26,680 nt of DNA from Pseudomonadota bacterium (lineage in GTDB: Bacteria > Pseudomonadota > Alphaproteobacteria > Sphingomonadales > Sphingomonadaceae): NCBI GenBank assembly GCA_023413015.1, contig JAEZQR010000339.1, positions 1-26,680 on the forward strand. The letters run 5' to 3'. Shown here piece after piece: positions 14,973 through 23,938 of this stretch. Numbering within the stretch: the first letter of the stretch is position 1; every line of letters begins with the position of its first letter. The notes beneath the pieces are model-generated. The model ran no database searches and had not been told where the DNA came from. It was given only the letters and a program-made list of their open reading frames with translations. The position numbers and the translations under genes were made by a program.

Positions 14973-15152
14973 TTAGGCCTTGGGCTCGCTGACCTCGCGG
15001 CCGTTGTAATGGCCGCAGCTGTTGCAGATGTGGTGCGGCAGCTTCAACTCGCCGCAGTTCGAGCATTCCTGGAACTGCGTGGCGGTCAGCGCGTGGTGGC
15101 TGCGGCGCATGTTACGGCGAGAGGGCGTAGTTTTTCGCTTAGGAACGGCCAT
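14973..15152 (-). CDS. rpmF: 50S ribosomal protein L32
   Basis: The 59-residue protein starts with MAVPKRKTTPSRRNMRRSHH, diagnostic for L32, and has two CxxC pairs (CSNC and CNSC) that can bind zinc. ATG at 15152 follows AGGTG; the upstream frame to 15215 is not coding by comparison. It is the first gene of the rpmF-plsX-fabH-ihfA-merR cluster. Confidence 0.97.
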   Translation of the reverse strand: MAVPKRKTTPSRRNMRRSHHALTATQFQECSNCGELKLPHHICNSCGHYNGREVSEPKA

Positions 15153-15225
15153 TTGGCACCTGTTTTCGTGTTGCTTTTCGGATGTGCGGCCGGTTCCGGC
15201 GCGCCCGGATTTCAATGAGCGCGCG

Positions 15226-15253
15226 ACAATAGCGATTTACGCTTCGGTTTCAA
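15226..15253 (-). promoter_or_regulatory. Probable sigma-70 promoter of the rpmF operon
   Basis: On the minus strand TTGAAA (15248-15253) and TATTGT (15226-15231) are separated by 16 bases. They lie about 75 bases before the rpmF start codon, leaving a leader of roughly 65 bases. No other promoter-like pair is as good in this gap. Confidence 0.5.
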
Positions 15254-15334
15254 GACCGAACGCGACCGCTTTTCAGCTTCCCCATTCGCTCGCATTGTCG
15301 CAGTCTTTCCACGCTCGAAACAAGGGAGCGGACG

Positions 15335-15730
15335 ATGCAGGCACTGGAAGTCACCACCTTCACCGCCGCGGTCTGCGGCCTGATCTATCTGGTCTTGAGC
15401 TATCGCGTCAGCCAGACGCGCATGTCGAGCCGCATCGCGATGGGGGACGCCGGCAACCCCGACCTCATCACCCGCATGCGGACGCAGGCGAACTTCGGCG
15501 AATATGTGCCGATCATCCTCATCCTCATGGGACTGATCGAATCGGAGGTCGGCTACAGTGTCCTGCTCGGCATCATATCGGGCGTGCTGATCCTGTCGCG
15601 TATCGCGCACGCCATCGGTATGAGCCGCCCCTCCCCCAACCCGTTCCGCGTCGGCGGCACCGCCGGGACTTGGCTTTCGCTCCTCATGCTCAGCGTCTGG
15701 GGCCTGATCCTAGCAGTCAGGATCATCTAG
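15335..15730 (+). CDS. MAPEG family membrane protein
   Basis: The 131-residue protein has four predicted membrane helices (about 8-25, 60-77, 78-95 and 111-130) and the MAPEG signature around RMRTQANFGEYVPIILIL (47-64). The family includes microsomal glutathione S-transferase-like enzymes; bacterial members often act in glutathione-linked detoxification, but the substrate here is unknown. GGGAG precedes ATG. Its stop codon overlaps the stop of the convergent hydrolase: the bases CTAG (15727-15730) serve both strands. Confidence 0.9.
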   Translation: MQALEVTTFTAAVCGLIYLVLSYRVSQTRMSSRIAMGDAGNPDLITRMRTQANFGEYVPIILILMGLIESEVGYSVLLGIISGVLILSRIAHAIGMSRPSPNPFRVGGTAGTWLSLLMLSVWGLILAVRII

Positions 15731-16407
15731 ACAGCCGAACCGCGTGCGAGCGCCGCATCGCCGACGAACGGGTTCGTCGCGCGCTCGCGGCCGAAGGTCG
15801 ACATCGGGCCGTGGCCGGGCACGAACGCCGTTTGATCGCCGAGCGGCCACAGCCGGCCGGTGATCGAGCGGACGAGCGTCGGGAAATCGCCTTTCGGGAA
15901 ATCGGTACGACCGACCGAGCCCTGGAACAGCACGTCGCCGACGATCGCGAGATTCGACGGCGCATGGTGGAAGACGATGTGGCCCGGCGTGTGGCCGGGG
16001 CAGTGATAGACGTCGAGCGTCAGTTCACCGACCGTGACCTGATCACCGTCATGCAGCCAGCGGTCAGGCGTGAAGCTCTGCGCACCGGGAATGCCGTACT
16101 GCGCGCCGACCTGCGGGTTCATGTCGATCCAGAATTTGTCGTCCGGATGCGGGCCCTCGATCGGCACGCCGAGCTCGCGCGCCAGCACGCCGGTCTCGCC
16201 GCAATGATCGATATGGCCATGCGTCACCAGCAGCTTCTCGATCGTGACGCCACGCTCGGCCGCAACCGCCTTCAGCTGATCGAGGTCGCCGCCGGGGTCG
16301 ATGAACGCGCCGCGCATCGTCTTCGTGCACCACAGGAGCGTGCAGTTCTGCTGGAGCGCCGTCACCGGGACGATGACCGCGTTCAGGGGCCGTGTCGTAT
16401 CGTTCAT
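15727..16407 (-). CDS. MBL-fold hydrolase, glyoxalase II-like
   Basis: The 226-residue protein is a metallo-beta-lactamase-fold enzyme with a full two-metal site: THGHIDH (H63, H65, D67, H68), CPGHTPGH (H139), VGDVLF (D158) and a late PGHGP motif. Length and motifs fit the small glyoxalase-II/YcbL type that hydrolyses thioesters such as S-lactoylglutathione; the exact substrate cannot be read. The frame is open to 16530, but MNDTTRPLNAVIVPV at 16407 fits the family start. It is divergent from pabB-pabC and convergent with MAPEG, sharing four bases. Confidence 0.92.
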   Translation of the reverse strand: MNDTTRPLNAVIVPVTALQQNCTLLWCTKTMRGAFIDPGGDLDQLKAVAAERGVTIEKLLVTHGHIDHCGETGVLARELGVPIEGPHPDDKFWIDMNPQVGAQYGIPGAQSFTPDRWLHDGDQVTVGELTLDVYHCPGHTPGHIVFHHAPSNLAIVGDVLFQGSVGRTDFPKGDFPTLVRSITGRLWPLGDQTAFVPGHGPMSTFGRERATNPFVGDAALARGSAV

Positions 16408-16538
16408 GCGCCGAGATGTAGGCGCTTCCGTCGGCGCCCCCAAGCATCTTCGCGCGAAATGTCCAACCCGCACCGCCCTGTGCTCGCCAAGGGCGCCCAG
16501 GCGTGCCAAAGCGGACGCGGAGAGCCGCACCCGAAACG

Positions 16539-18305
16539 ATGGAAAGCTTCGACCCCGCCCTGCCCTTCGTGCTCCTCGACGATGCCCGCCGGGACGGCGC
16601 GGGTGCGAAGCTGTTCACGCAGGCCAAGGATATCGTCACCGCCAGCACGCTCAACGACGTCCCCGCAGCCCTCGCCAAGCTGCGCCAAGCCGTACGAGAG
16701 GGCCGTTGGGTGGCCGGGTTCATCGGCTTCGAGGCTGGCTATGCGCTCGAGCCGCGCCTGCGACCGCGCTTCCGGCCGCCGCATGACGGCTTGCCGCTGC
16801 TGTGGTTCGGCCTGTTCAAGCGCCGCCGCAACCTTGCGGCGACGGAGGTCGAGGCGCTGCTCCCGCCCCTGCGAGCCAGCGTCACCGGGGTGCGCCCCCG
16901 CCTCGACGAGGCCCGGCACGGTGCGATGGTGCGGTCCGCACAGGCGCTGATCGAGGCCGGGGACATCTATCAGGCGAACATCACCTTCGCCGCCGACGTC
17001 GATTACGACGGTCATCCGCTGGCACTCTACCGGTCGCTCCGGCGCGCGCAGCTCGCGCCGCATGGGGCGATCGTCCATACCGGCGCAGCCTGGGTGCTCT
17101 CCGCCTCGCCCGAGCTGTTCTTCGAGATCGCGGGCGGTCGCGTGACGACACGACCGATGAAGGGCACCGCGGCGCGCCTACCGGACCCGAACGGGGATCG
17201 CCGGACTGCACGGGCGCTCGCCGCCGATCCAAAGAACCGCGCCGAGAACCTGATGATCGTCGACCTGCTGCGCAACGATCTCTCGCGCGTCGCGGAACCG
17301 GGATCGGTGACGGTCGACGACCTCTACCGGATCGAGAGCTTCCCGACCGTCCACCAGATGACAACCACCATACACGGACGCTTGCAGGCCGATCGCGACG
17401 CCGTCGACGTGCTCGCCACGCTCTTTCCCTGCGGCTCGGTCACCGGCGCGCCCAAGATCCGCGCGATGGAGGTGATCGCCGACATCGAGGCTGCGCCGCG
17501 CGGCCTCTACACCGGTAGTATCGGCTATCTCGATCCCGGCGGCGACGCCCGCTTCAACGTCGCTATCCGCACCTTGGTTACTGCCGGCGACGGCCGCGCC
17601 ACGCTGGGGCTGGGCTCCGGCATCGTCGCGGACAGTGATCCGGCCGCTGAATGGGCCGAATGCCTCGCCAAGGCCGCGTTCCTCACGCGCTCGCACCGCC
17701 GGTTCGACCTGATCGAGACGCTACGCTTCGATCCTGAGGTGGGGCCGGTCCGGATCGAGCGTCATCTCGAGCGGATGGCGGCGTCGGCGCGTCACTGCGG
17801 CTTCCGGTTCGACCGTCACGAGATGCGCAACATCATCCAGGCGACGATGGGCGAACTCAGGGCGCCTGCCCGTCTGCGGCTGCTCCTGTCCGAGGACGGC
17901 AGCTTCACAGCGCTGGCCTCCCCCCTGCCGCCGGCGCCCACACAACCGTTCGAGGTCGTGCTGACGCGGCTCGGGGTCACCTCGGACGATCCGCGCCTGT
18001 TCCACAAGACCACCGATCGGGCCTTCTACGACGAGCCCCGGCAGGCCAGCGGCGCCTTCGAGCTGCTGTTCGTCAACGAGCGCGACGAGCTGACCGAAGG
18101 CAGCTTCACCAACCTGTTCGTGCCGCGCGACGGCAGGCTGCTCACGCCGCCGCTCGCCTGCGGCCTGCTCCCCGGCGTGCTGCGCGCCGAACTCATCGAG
18201 CTCGGCGAGGCCGTCGAGGCAGTGCTGGCGCCGACCGATCTGCCGGCCGAGTTCTTCATCGGCAACTCGCTGCGCGGGCTGATGCGGGCGCGGCTGCGCG
18301 CATAG
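16539..18305 (+). CDS. Fused aminodeoxychorismate synthase component I and 4-amino-4-deoxychorismate lyase
   Basis: One 588-residue protein covers the last steps to p-aminobenzoate for folate. Residues about 1-385 are the chorismate-binding PabB part with RPMKGTAAR (Lys208, the residue that marks aminodeoxychorismate synthase rather than anthranilate synthase), ENLMIVDLLRNDLSR and CGSVTGAPKIRAMEVI. Residues about 395-588 are a PabC-type class IV PLP enzyme with catalytic Lys490 (LFHKTTDR), ELTEGSFTNLFV and the closing GLLPGVLRAEL. I chose ATG at 16539; a GTG at 16503 in frame would add 12 residues. The glutamine amidotransferase partner (pabA) is not in the window. Fusions of this type are known in other bacteria. 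Confidence 0.94.
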   Translation: MESFDPALPFVLLDDARRDGAGAKLFTQAKDIVTASTLNDVPAALAKLRQAVREGRWVAGFIGFEAGYALEPRLRPRFRPPHDGLPLLWFGLFKRRRNLAATEVEALLPPLRASVTGVRPRLDEARHGAMVRSAQALIEAGDIYQANITFAADVDYDGHPLALYRSLRRAQLAPHGAIVHTGAAWVLSASPELFFEIAGGRVTTRPMKGTAARLPDPNGDRRTARALAADPKNRAENLMIVDLLRNDLSRVAEPGSVTVDDLYRIESFPTVHQMTTTIHGRLQADRDAVDVLATLFPCGSVTGAPKIRAMEVIADIEAAPRGLYTGSIGYLDPGGDARFNVAIRTLVTAGDGRATLGLGSGIVADSDPAAEWAECLAKAAFLTRSHRRFDLIETLRFDPEVGPVRIERHLERMAASARHCGFRFDRHEMRNIIQATMGELRAPARLRLLLSEDGSFTALASPLPPAPTQPFEVVLTRLGVTSDDPRLFHKTTDRAFYDEPRQASGAFELLFVNERDELTEGSFTNLFVPRDGRLLTPPLACGLLPGVLRAELIELGEAVEAVLAPTDLPAEFFIGNSLRGLMRARLRA

Positions 18306-18308
18306 AAA

Positions 18309-18334
18309 AAGGGCCGGGATCGCTCCCGGCCCTT
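18309..18334 (-). terminator. Intrinsic terminator of groES-groEL
   Basis: A perfect 11-bp stem (18309-18319 with 18324-18334, AAGGGCCGGGA/TCCCGGCCCTT) has a 4-base loop. On the minus strand it is followed by a T run (five T in all), 26 bases after the groEL stop. On the plus strand it could also help end pabB-pabC. Confidence 0.85.
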
Positions 18335-18359
18335 CCCTGTTCGTCTGAACGGCGCGGAC

Positions 18360-20003
<1,644 letters not shown>

Positions 20004-20089
20004 GTTCCGGTTTCCTTCTGATCTAGCGTTCGTTCAGAAATTCACGATCTTCGCGCATATCGGCCAAAGGCCGGCAGGCGCGACGAGGC

Positions 20090-20377
20090 TCAGCCGACGA
20101 TCCCCAGGATGTCGCTTTCCTTCATGATGAGGAGGTCCTCGCCGTTGAGCTTGACCTCGGTGCCCGACCACTTGCCGAACAGGATGCGGTCGCCGGCCTT
20201 GACGTCGAGCGGCGTCAGCTTGCCATCATCGCTCCGGGTACCGGCGCCGGCGGCGACGACTTCGCCCTCCTGCGGCTTTTCCTTGGCGGTGTCGGGGATG
20301 ATGATGCCGCCGGAGGTCTTCTCCTCGGCGTCGACGCGGCGGACGAGCACGCGATCGTGCAACGGACGGAAGTTCAT
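20090..20377 (-). CDS. groES: Co-chaperonin GroES (Hsp10)
   Basis: The 95-residue protein caps GroEL. It starts MNFRPLHDRVLVRRVDAEE, has the mobile-loop segment KTSGGIIIPDTAKEKPQEGEVV and ends DLLIMKESDILGIVG, all standard. An upstream ATG/GTG frame to 20419 runs into the operator and is not coding. First gene of the operon. Confidence 0.98.
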   Translation of the reverse strand: MNFRPLHDRVLVRRVDAEEKTSGGIIIPDTAKEKPQEGEVVAAGAGTRSDDGKLTPLDVKAGDRILFGKWSGTEVKLNGEDLLIMKESDILGIVG

Positions 20378-20411
20378 GAGCTTCACCCTGCTGTTGCTAA
20401 GAAACATGGAC

Positions 20412-20440
20412 GTTAGCACTCACCGGATGGGAGTGCTAAC
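20412..20440 (-). promoter_or_regulatory. CIRCE operator (HrcA binding site)
   Basis: The inverted repeat TTAGCACTC-N9-GAGTGCTAA is a perfect match to CIRCE, and one extra pair extends each arm to ten bases. It sits between the promoter and groES, 34 bases before the start codon. HrcA repression with release on heat shock is the expected control; hrcA is not in the window. Confidence 0.97.
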
Positions 20441-20449
20441 GGCGGGCCG

Positions 20450-20478
20450 GATATGTGTCGCTGTTCATCTTGTGTCAA
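20450..20478 (-). promoter_or_regulatory. Sigma-70 type promoter of groES-groEL
   Basis: On the minus strand TTGACA (20473-20478, perfect -35) and CATATC (20450-20455) are 17 bases apart. The CIRCE operator begins about ten bases after the -10, the usual place for HrcA control. I see no separate sigma-32 site. Confidence 0.75.
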
Positions 20479-20639
20479 GGCGGCGGAACATGAAGTTTTT
20501 CAGTCCGGTGCGCCGCGGAGGGCAGCCCTTACGCCTCTCGCCGCGGGAAGAAAGCGCGACGCGGCCAGCCGACATCGCGGCGTGATAACATGAATGTGGT
20601 AGGTCGTTGCGCTATCGCAAGAGGCTGAACGCAAAAGAA

Positions 20640-20669
20640 ACGGCCGGCACCCTGCAGGGCACCGGCCGT
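20640..20669 (-). terminator. Hairpin terminator after trigger factor gene
   Basis: ACGGCCGG (20640-20647) pairs with CCGGCCGT (20662-20669) around an inner palindrome CCCTGCAGGG. On the minus strand a T-rich stretch (TTTCTTTTG) follows. It ends 35 bases past the tig stop. Confidence 0.75.
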
Positions 20670-20703
20670 CGCTGTCCGGATACTGGTGGTGGCCAGCCGA
20701 GCG

Positions 20704-22275
20704 TCAGGCGCCCTTCTTCTTGGCAGCCGCCTTCTTGGGCTTCTCGGGGGCAGCCTCGGCCGCCGGCTCTTCGGCCTTGGCCTTCTTGGGCGCCGCCTTC
20801 TTCGCAGGCTTGGCCTCCGCCTCGGCAGGTGCCTCCTCGGCCTTCGCCTTGGCGGCCTTCTTCGCCTTGGGCTTCTCGTGGGCATGGTCATGATCGTGAT
20901 GGTGATCATGGCCGCAGCCCGGGCCGTGCACGTGGCCGACCGGCGACTCGTCCTCGCTCTCGATCGCGGCCTGCAGCTCCTCGCGCGTCACCTTGCGCTC
21001 GGTGATGTCGGCCTTGTCGATGAGGAGGTCGACGACCTTGTCCTCGTAGAGCGGCGCGCGGAGCTGCGCGGCGGCCATCGCGTTTTCGCGGAAGAATTTC
21101 ACCGCCTGCTCGCGCTGGTTCTGCGGGTAGCGGCTCGCCTCCTGCATGATGAGGCGGTTCATCTCCTGCTGGCTCACCTGCACGTCGTTCGCCTGCCCGA
21201 TCTCGGAGAGCAGCAGGCCGAGGCGCACGCGGCGCTCGGCGATGCGGCGATACTCGTCGCGGTCATTCTCCAGCTCGGCCTTCGCGGCCTCCGGATCAGC
21301 CTCGTGGCTCGCCTCATGCTCGAGCTGGCGCCAGATCTGCTCGAACTCGGCCTCGACCATCGACGCCGGAACCTCGAACTCGTGGCTCGCGGCCAGATGG
21401 TCGAGCAGCTTGCGCTTCATGTAGGTGCGCGTCAGGCCCGAAAGTTCGCTCGATAGCGAGTCCTTCAGGATTTCCTTGAGCTTGTCGAGGCTCTCGATGC
21501 CGAGGTTCTTCGCCAACTCGTCGTCGATCGCGACTTCCTTCGGCGTGCGCACCTCGGTGACAGTCACGTCAAACTCGGCGTCGCGGCCCTTGAGGTAGGG
21601 CACGTTATAGTCCTCGGGGAACGTCACCTTGATGGTGCGCTGATCGTTGGCCTTCACGCCCTCGAGCTGCTCTTCGAAGCCAGGGATCAGGCGGCCCGAA
21701 CCGAGCTCGACCTGCATGCCCTCGCCCGTGCCACCCTCGAACGCCTCACCGTCGACGGTGCCGCGGAAGTCCATGACCACCACGTCGCCAGTCTTGGCGG
21801 CGTACTTGGCCGGCGCGGCGTCGAAGCTCTTCTGCTGGTCGGCGAAGCGCTTCAGCGCCTCGTTGAGGTCCTCCTCGGTCGGCTCGACGACGAGCTTCTC
21901 GAGCTTGATGCCTTCGGCGCTCGGCGCCTGGATCGTCGGCAGCACCTCGACGGCGACCTTGAACTCGACGTCCTTGCCCTCGTCGATGTTCTCGACGTCG
22001 ACCTGCGGCTGCATCGCCGGACGCAGCTGGTTGTCGGCGATCACCTTCTGGACGCTCTCGTTGAGCGCCTCCTGCAGCGCCTCCTGGCGAAGCGCCGGGC
22101 CGTGCATCTTCTTCACGAGGTTGAGCGGCACCTTGCCGGGGCGGAAGCCGGGCATGCGGATCTGCTTCGCGACGTTCGCGACCTGCGCGTCGATCTTGGC
22201 AGCGAGGTCCTTGGCCGGAATGGTCACGCTGTATTCGCGCTTCAGACCTTCGTTCAGCGTCTCGGCAATGCGCAT
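20704..22275 (-). CDS. tig: Trigger factor with His-rich and Lys/Ala-rich C-terminal extension
   Basis: The ribosome-bound chaperone and prolyl isomerase. The 523-residue protein starts with the ribosome-binding domain (loop GFRPGKVPLNLV, about 44-55), then a FKBP-type domain (about 160-250: GDVVVMDFRGTVDGEAFEGG, LIPGFEEQLEGVKA) and the helical chaperone domain to about 435. E. coli trigger factor has about 430 residues; here roughly 76 more follow. Residues 448-467 are His/Asp-rich (PGCGHDHHHDHDHAHE), a likely metal-binding patch, and 468-523 are Lys, Ala, Pro and Glu repeats (PKAKKAAKAKAEE, AKPAKKAAPKKAKAEEP) resembling histone-H1-like tails. The reading frame is unbroken, so this is not a frameshift. 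tRNA-Leu lies 44 bases upstream, same strand. Confidence 0.96.
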   Translation of the reverse strand: MRIAETLNEGLKREYSVTIPAKDLAAKIDAQVANVAKQIRMPGFRPGKVPLNLVKKMHGPALRQEALQEALNESVQKVIADNQLRPAMQPQVDVENIDEGKDVEFKVAVEVLPTIQAPSAEGIKLEKLVVEPTEEDLNEALKRFADQQKSFDAAPAKYAAKTGDVVVMDFRGTVDGEAFEGGTGEGMQVELGSGRLIPGFEEQLEGVKANDQRTIKVTFPEDYNVPYLKGRDAEFDVTVTEVRTPKEVAIDDELAKNLGIESLDKLKEILKDSLSSELSGLTRTYMKRKLLDHLAASHEFEVPASMVEAEFEQIWRQLEHEASHEADPEAAKAELENDRDEYRRIAERRVRLGLLLSEIGQANDVQVSQQEMNRLIMQEASRYPQNQREQAVKFFRENAMAAAQLRAPLYEDKVVDLLIDKADITERKVTREELQAAIESEDESPVGHVHGPGCGHDHHHDHDHAHEKPKAKKAAKAKAEEAPAEAEAKPAKKAAPKKAKAEEPAAEAAPEKPKKAAAKKKGA

Positions 22276-22319
22276 CGGATCAGGGCTTTCTTACGTCTTA
22301 TGTTCGTCTGGAGCTTCGT

Positions 22320-22404
<85 letters not shown>

Positions 22405-22424
22405 GGAAACTCGGGTCGGCGGGT

Positions 22425-22452
22425 CCTATACTATGGTGGGGGCGAAGCGCAA
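22425..22452 (-). promoter_or_regulatory. Possible promoter of tRNA-Leu (and perhaps tig)
   Basis: On the minus strand TTGCGC (22447-22452) and TATAGG (22425-22430) are 16 bases apart, and the tRNA starts 20 bases after the -10. The -35 is a weak match. Confidence 0.4.
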
Positions 22453-22585
22453 GAACGGTGGCTTCGCGCCTTGGTGAAACTCCGGGTTCAAGGAACGGAG
22501 AACGCCTTGCCCGTTGAACATGGACCGTTCATCGGCCATGCCACGCCTGCGAATGGCAGGCTGAACAAGTTTGGGGGGTAGCCGC

Positions 22586-23044
22586 ATGCTCACGATCCGC
22601 GAAGACGATCTCTCGGGCGAAGCGACGCGCGCGCTGCTGACGCTTCACCTCTCCGGGATGCACGCCAATTCGCCGGCGGGCCACGTCTTCGCGCTCGATT
22701 TATCTGGCCTCCAAGCCGCCAACGTCACCGTCTGGACGGCCTGGGTCGGGACGGAGATCGCCGGAATCGGGGCGATGAAGGAGATCGGCGACGGGGTCGG
22801 CGAGATAAAGTCGATGCGGACCCACCCTGATCATCTGCGCAAAGGCGTCGGTGCCGCGATCCTGGAGCACATCATCGAACAGGCGCAGGCGCGCGGTCTC
22901 CGGCGCCTTAGCCTCGAAACCGGCAGCGGCCCGGCCTTCGAGCCGGCGCTGGCACTGTACCGCCGCCGCGGATTTGCCGCCGGTGAGGCGTTCGGGGATT
23001 ATACGAGAAGCGATTTCAACCAGTTCCTGCACCTGACACTGTAG
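22586..23044 (+). CDS. GNAT family N-acetyltransferase
   Basis: The 152-residue protein has the GNAT core with the acetyl-CoA-binding segment MRTHPDHLRKGVGAAILEHII (RKGVGA loop at about 89-94), then LRRLSLETG and a C-terminal LYRRRGFAAGEAFGDY. It resembles small acetyltransferases of the YjaB/PhnO kind, substrate unknown. ATG is preceded by GGGGGG at a good distance. About 70 bases upstream is GGAAC-N15-CGTT (22492-22515), one base short of the EcfG spacing. It converges on tlyA with a long palindrome between. Confidence 0.9.
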   Translation: MLTIREDDLSGEATRALLTLHLSGMHANSPAGHVFALDLSGLQAANVTVWTAWVGTEIAGIGAMKEIGDGVGEIKSMRTHPDHLRKGVGAAILEHIIEQAQARGLRRLSLETGSGPAFEPALALYRRRGFAAGEAFGDYTRSDFNQFLHLTL

Positions 23045-23093
23045 ACCGGCGCACTGCCGGAGCGATGCCAGGCAGGATCACTTCCATATAGCA

Positions 23094-23162
23094 CGTCATC
23101 CCAGCGAAGGCCGGGACCCAGAAGATTGGTTGTCCTGGGTCCCGGCCTTCGCCGGGATGACG
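23094..23162. repeat. Long palindromic intergenic repeat (REP-like)
   Basis: Two 28-base arms (23094-23121 and 23135-23162) are inverted copies with one mismatch around a 13-base loop. The arm begins CGTCATCCCAGCGAAGGC and ends CGGGACCCAG. Sequences of this GTCATCCC...GGGATGAC type recur between genes in many alphaproteobacteria. Located between convergent genes, it may end transcription on both strands. Confidence 0.85.
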
Positions 23163-23197
23163 ACGGAGCGGAGAGTTCAATCTCGCCTTGCCATGTT

Positions 23198-23938
23198 CTA
23201 GGCGCGCCGCTCGCCGGCGATCAGGAACTCGACATTGCCTTCCGGGCCGGTGATCGGACTCTGGGTAATGCCGACGACGCGCCAGCCGGGCTGTTCGCCC
23301 AGCCAAGCCTCGACCTCGGCGCAGACGCGGGCGTGCACCGCCGGGTCGCGCACCACGCCGCCCTTGCCGACCTCGCTCCGGCCCGCCTCGAACTGCGGCT
23401 TGATGAGCGCGAGCAGTCGGGCGTTCGGCTTGGCGAAGCTCAGTGGGCGCTCCAGCACCTTGGGCAAGCTGATGAAGCTCGCGTCGCAGACGATCAGATC
23501 GACCGGCTCCGGAATATGTTCGTCGGTCAGGATGCGCGCGCTGGTCTGCTCGTGAACGATGACGCGCGGGTCCTGCCGCAGCTTCCAGGCAAGCTGATTG
23601 GTGCCCGAATCCACCGCATAGACGCGTGCGGCACCGTTGGTGAGCAGCACATCGGTGAAGCCGCCGGTCGAGGAGCCGACGTCGATCGCCACCGCCCCCG
23701 TCACGTCCCAGCCGAAATGCGCGAGCGCATGGGCCAGCTTGACCCCACCGCGCGACACCCAGGGATGGTCGCGTCCTTTGACCTCGAGCGGAGCGTCGGG
23801 CGCGAGCGTCTGCCCGGCCTTGTCGACGCGACGGTCGCCGCTGAAGACCAGCCCGGCCAGAATCAGCGCCTGCGCCCGCGACCGGCTCTCCGCCAGTCCC
23901 CGGTCGACCAGCAGCTGGTCGGCGCGCGGCTTACCCAT
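23198..23938 (-). CDS. tlyA: TlyA family rRNA (cytidine-2'-O)-methyltransferase
   Basis: The 246-residue protein has an N-terminal S4 RNA-binding domain (about 3-62: RADQLLVDRGLAESRSRAQALILAG) and a FtsJ/RrmJ-type methyltransferase domain with SAM motif AIDVGSSTGGFTDVLL (84-99). The likely Lys-Asp-Lys-Glu catalytic set is present: GGVKLA, CDASFISL, ALIKPQFE and GNVEFL. TlyA proteins methylate cytidines in 16S and/or 23S rRNA; some were first described as haemolysins. The ATG at 23938 overlaps the stop of the RES-domain gene by 8 bases. Confidence 0.94.
   Translation of the reverse strand: MGKPRADQLLVDRGLAESRSRAQALILAGLVFSGDRRVDKAGQTLAPDAPLEVKGRDHPWVSRGGVKLAHALAHFGWDVTGAVAIDVGSSTGGFTDVLLTNGAARVYAVDSGTNQLAWKLRQDPRVIVHEQTSARILTDEHIPEPVDLIVCDASFISLPKVLERPLSFAKPNARLLALIKPQFEAGRSEVGKGGVVRDPAVHARVCAEVEAWLGEQPGWRVVGITQSPITGPEGNVEFLIAGERRA

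Noticed and set aside
15022..16950. 642-residue plus-strand open frame
   Set aside because: It crosses rpmF, MAPEG, the hydrolase and pabB in the wrong frames or strand; no domain is recognisable.
20875..20934. Alternating CATGATCG-like bases taken at first for a repeat element
   Set aside because: They are just the codons for the His/Asp run in trigger factor.
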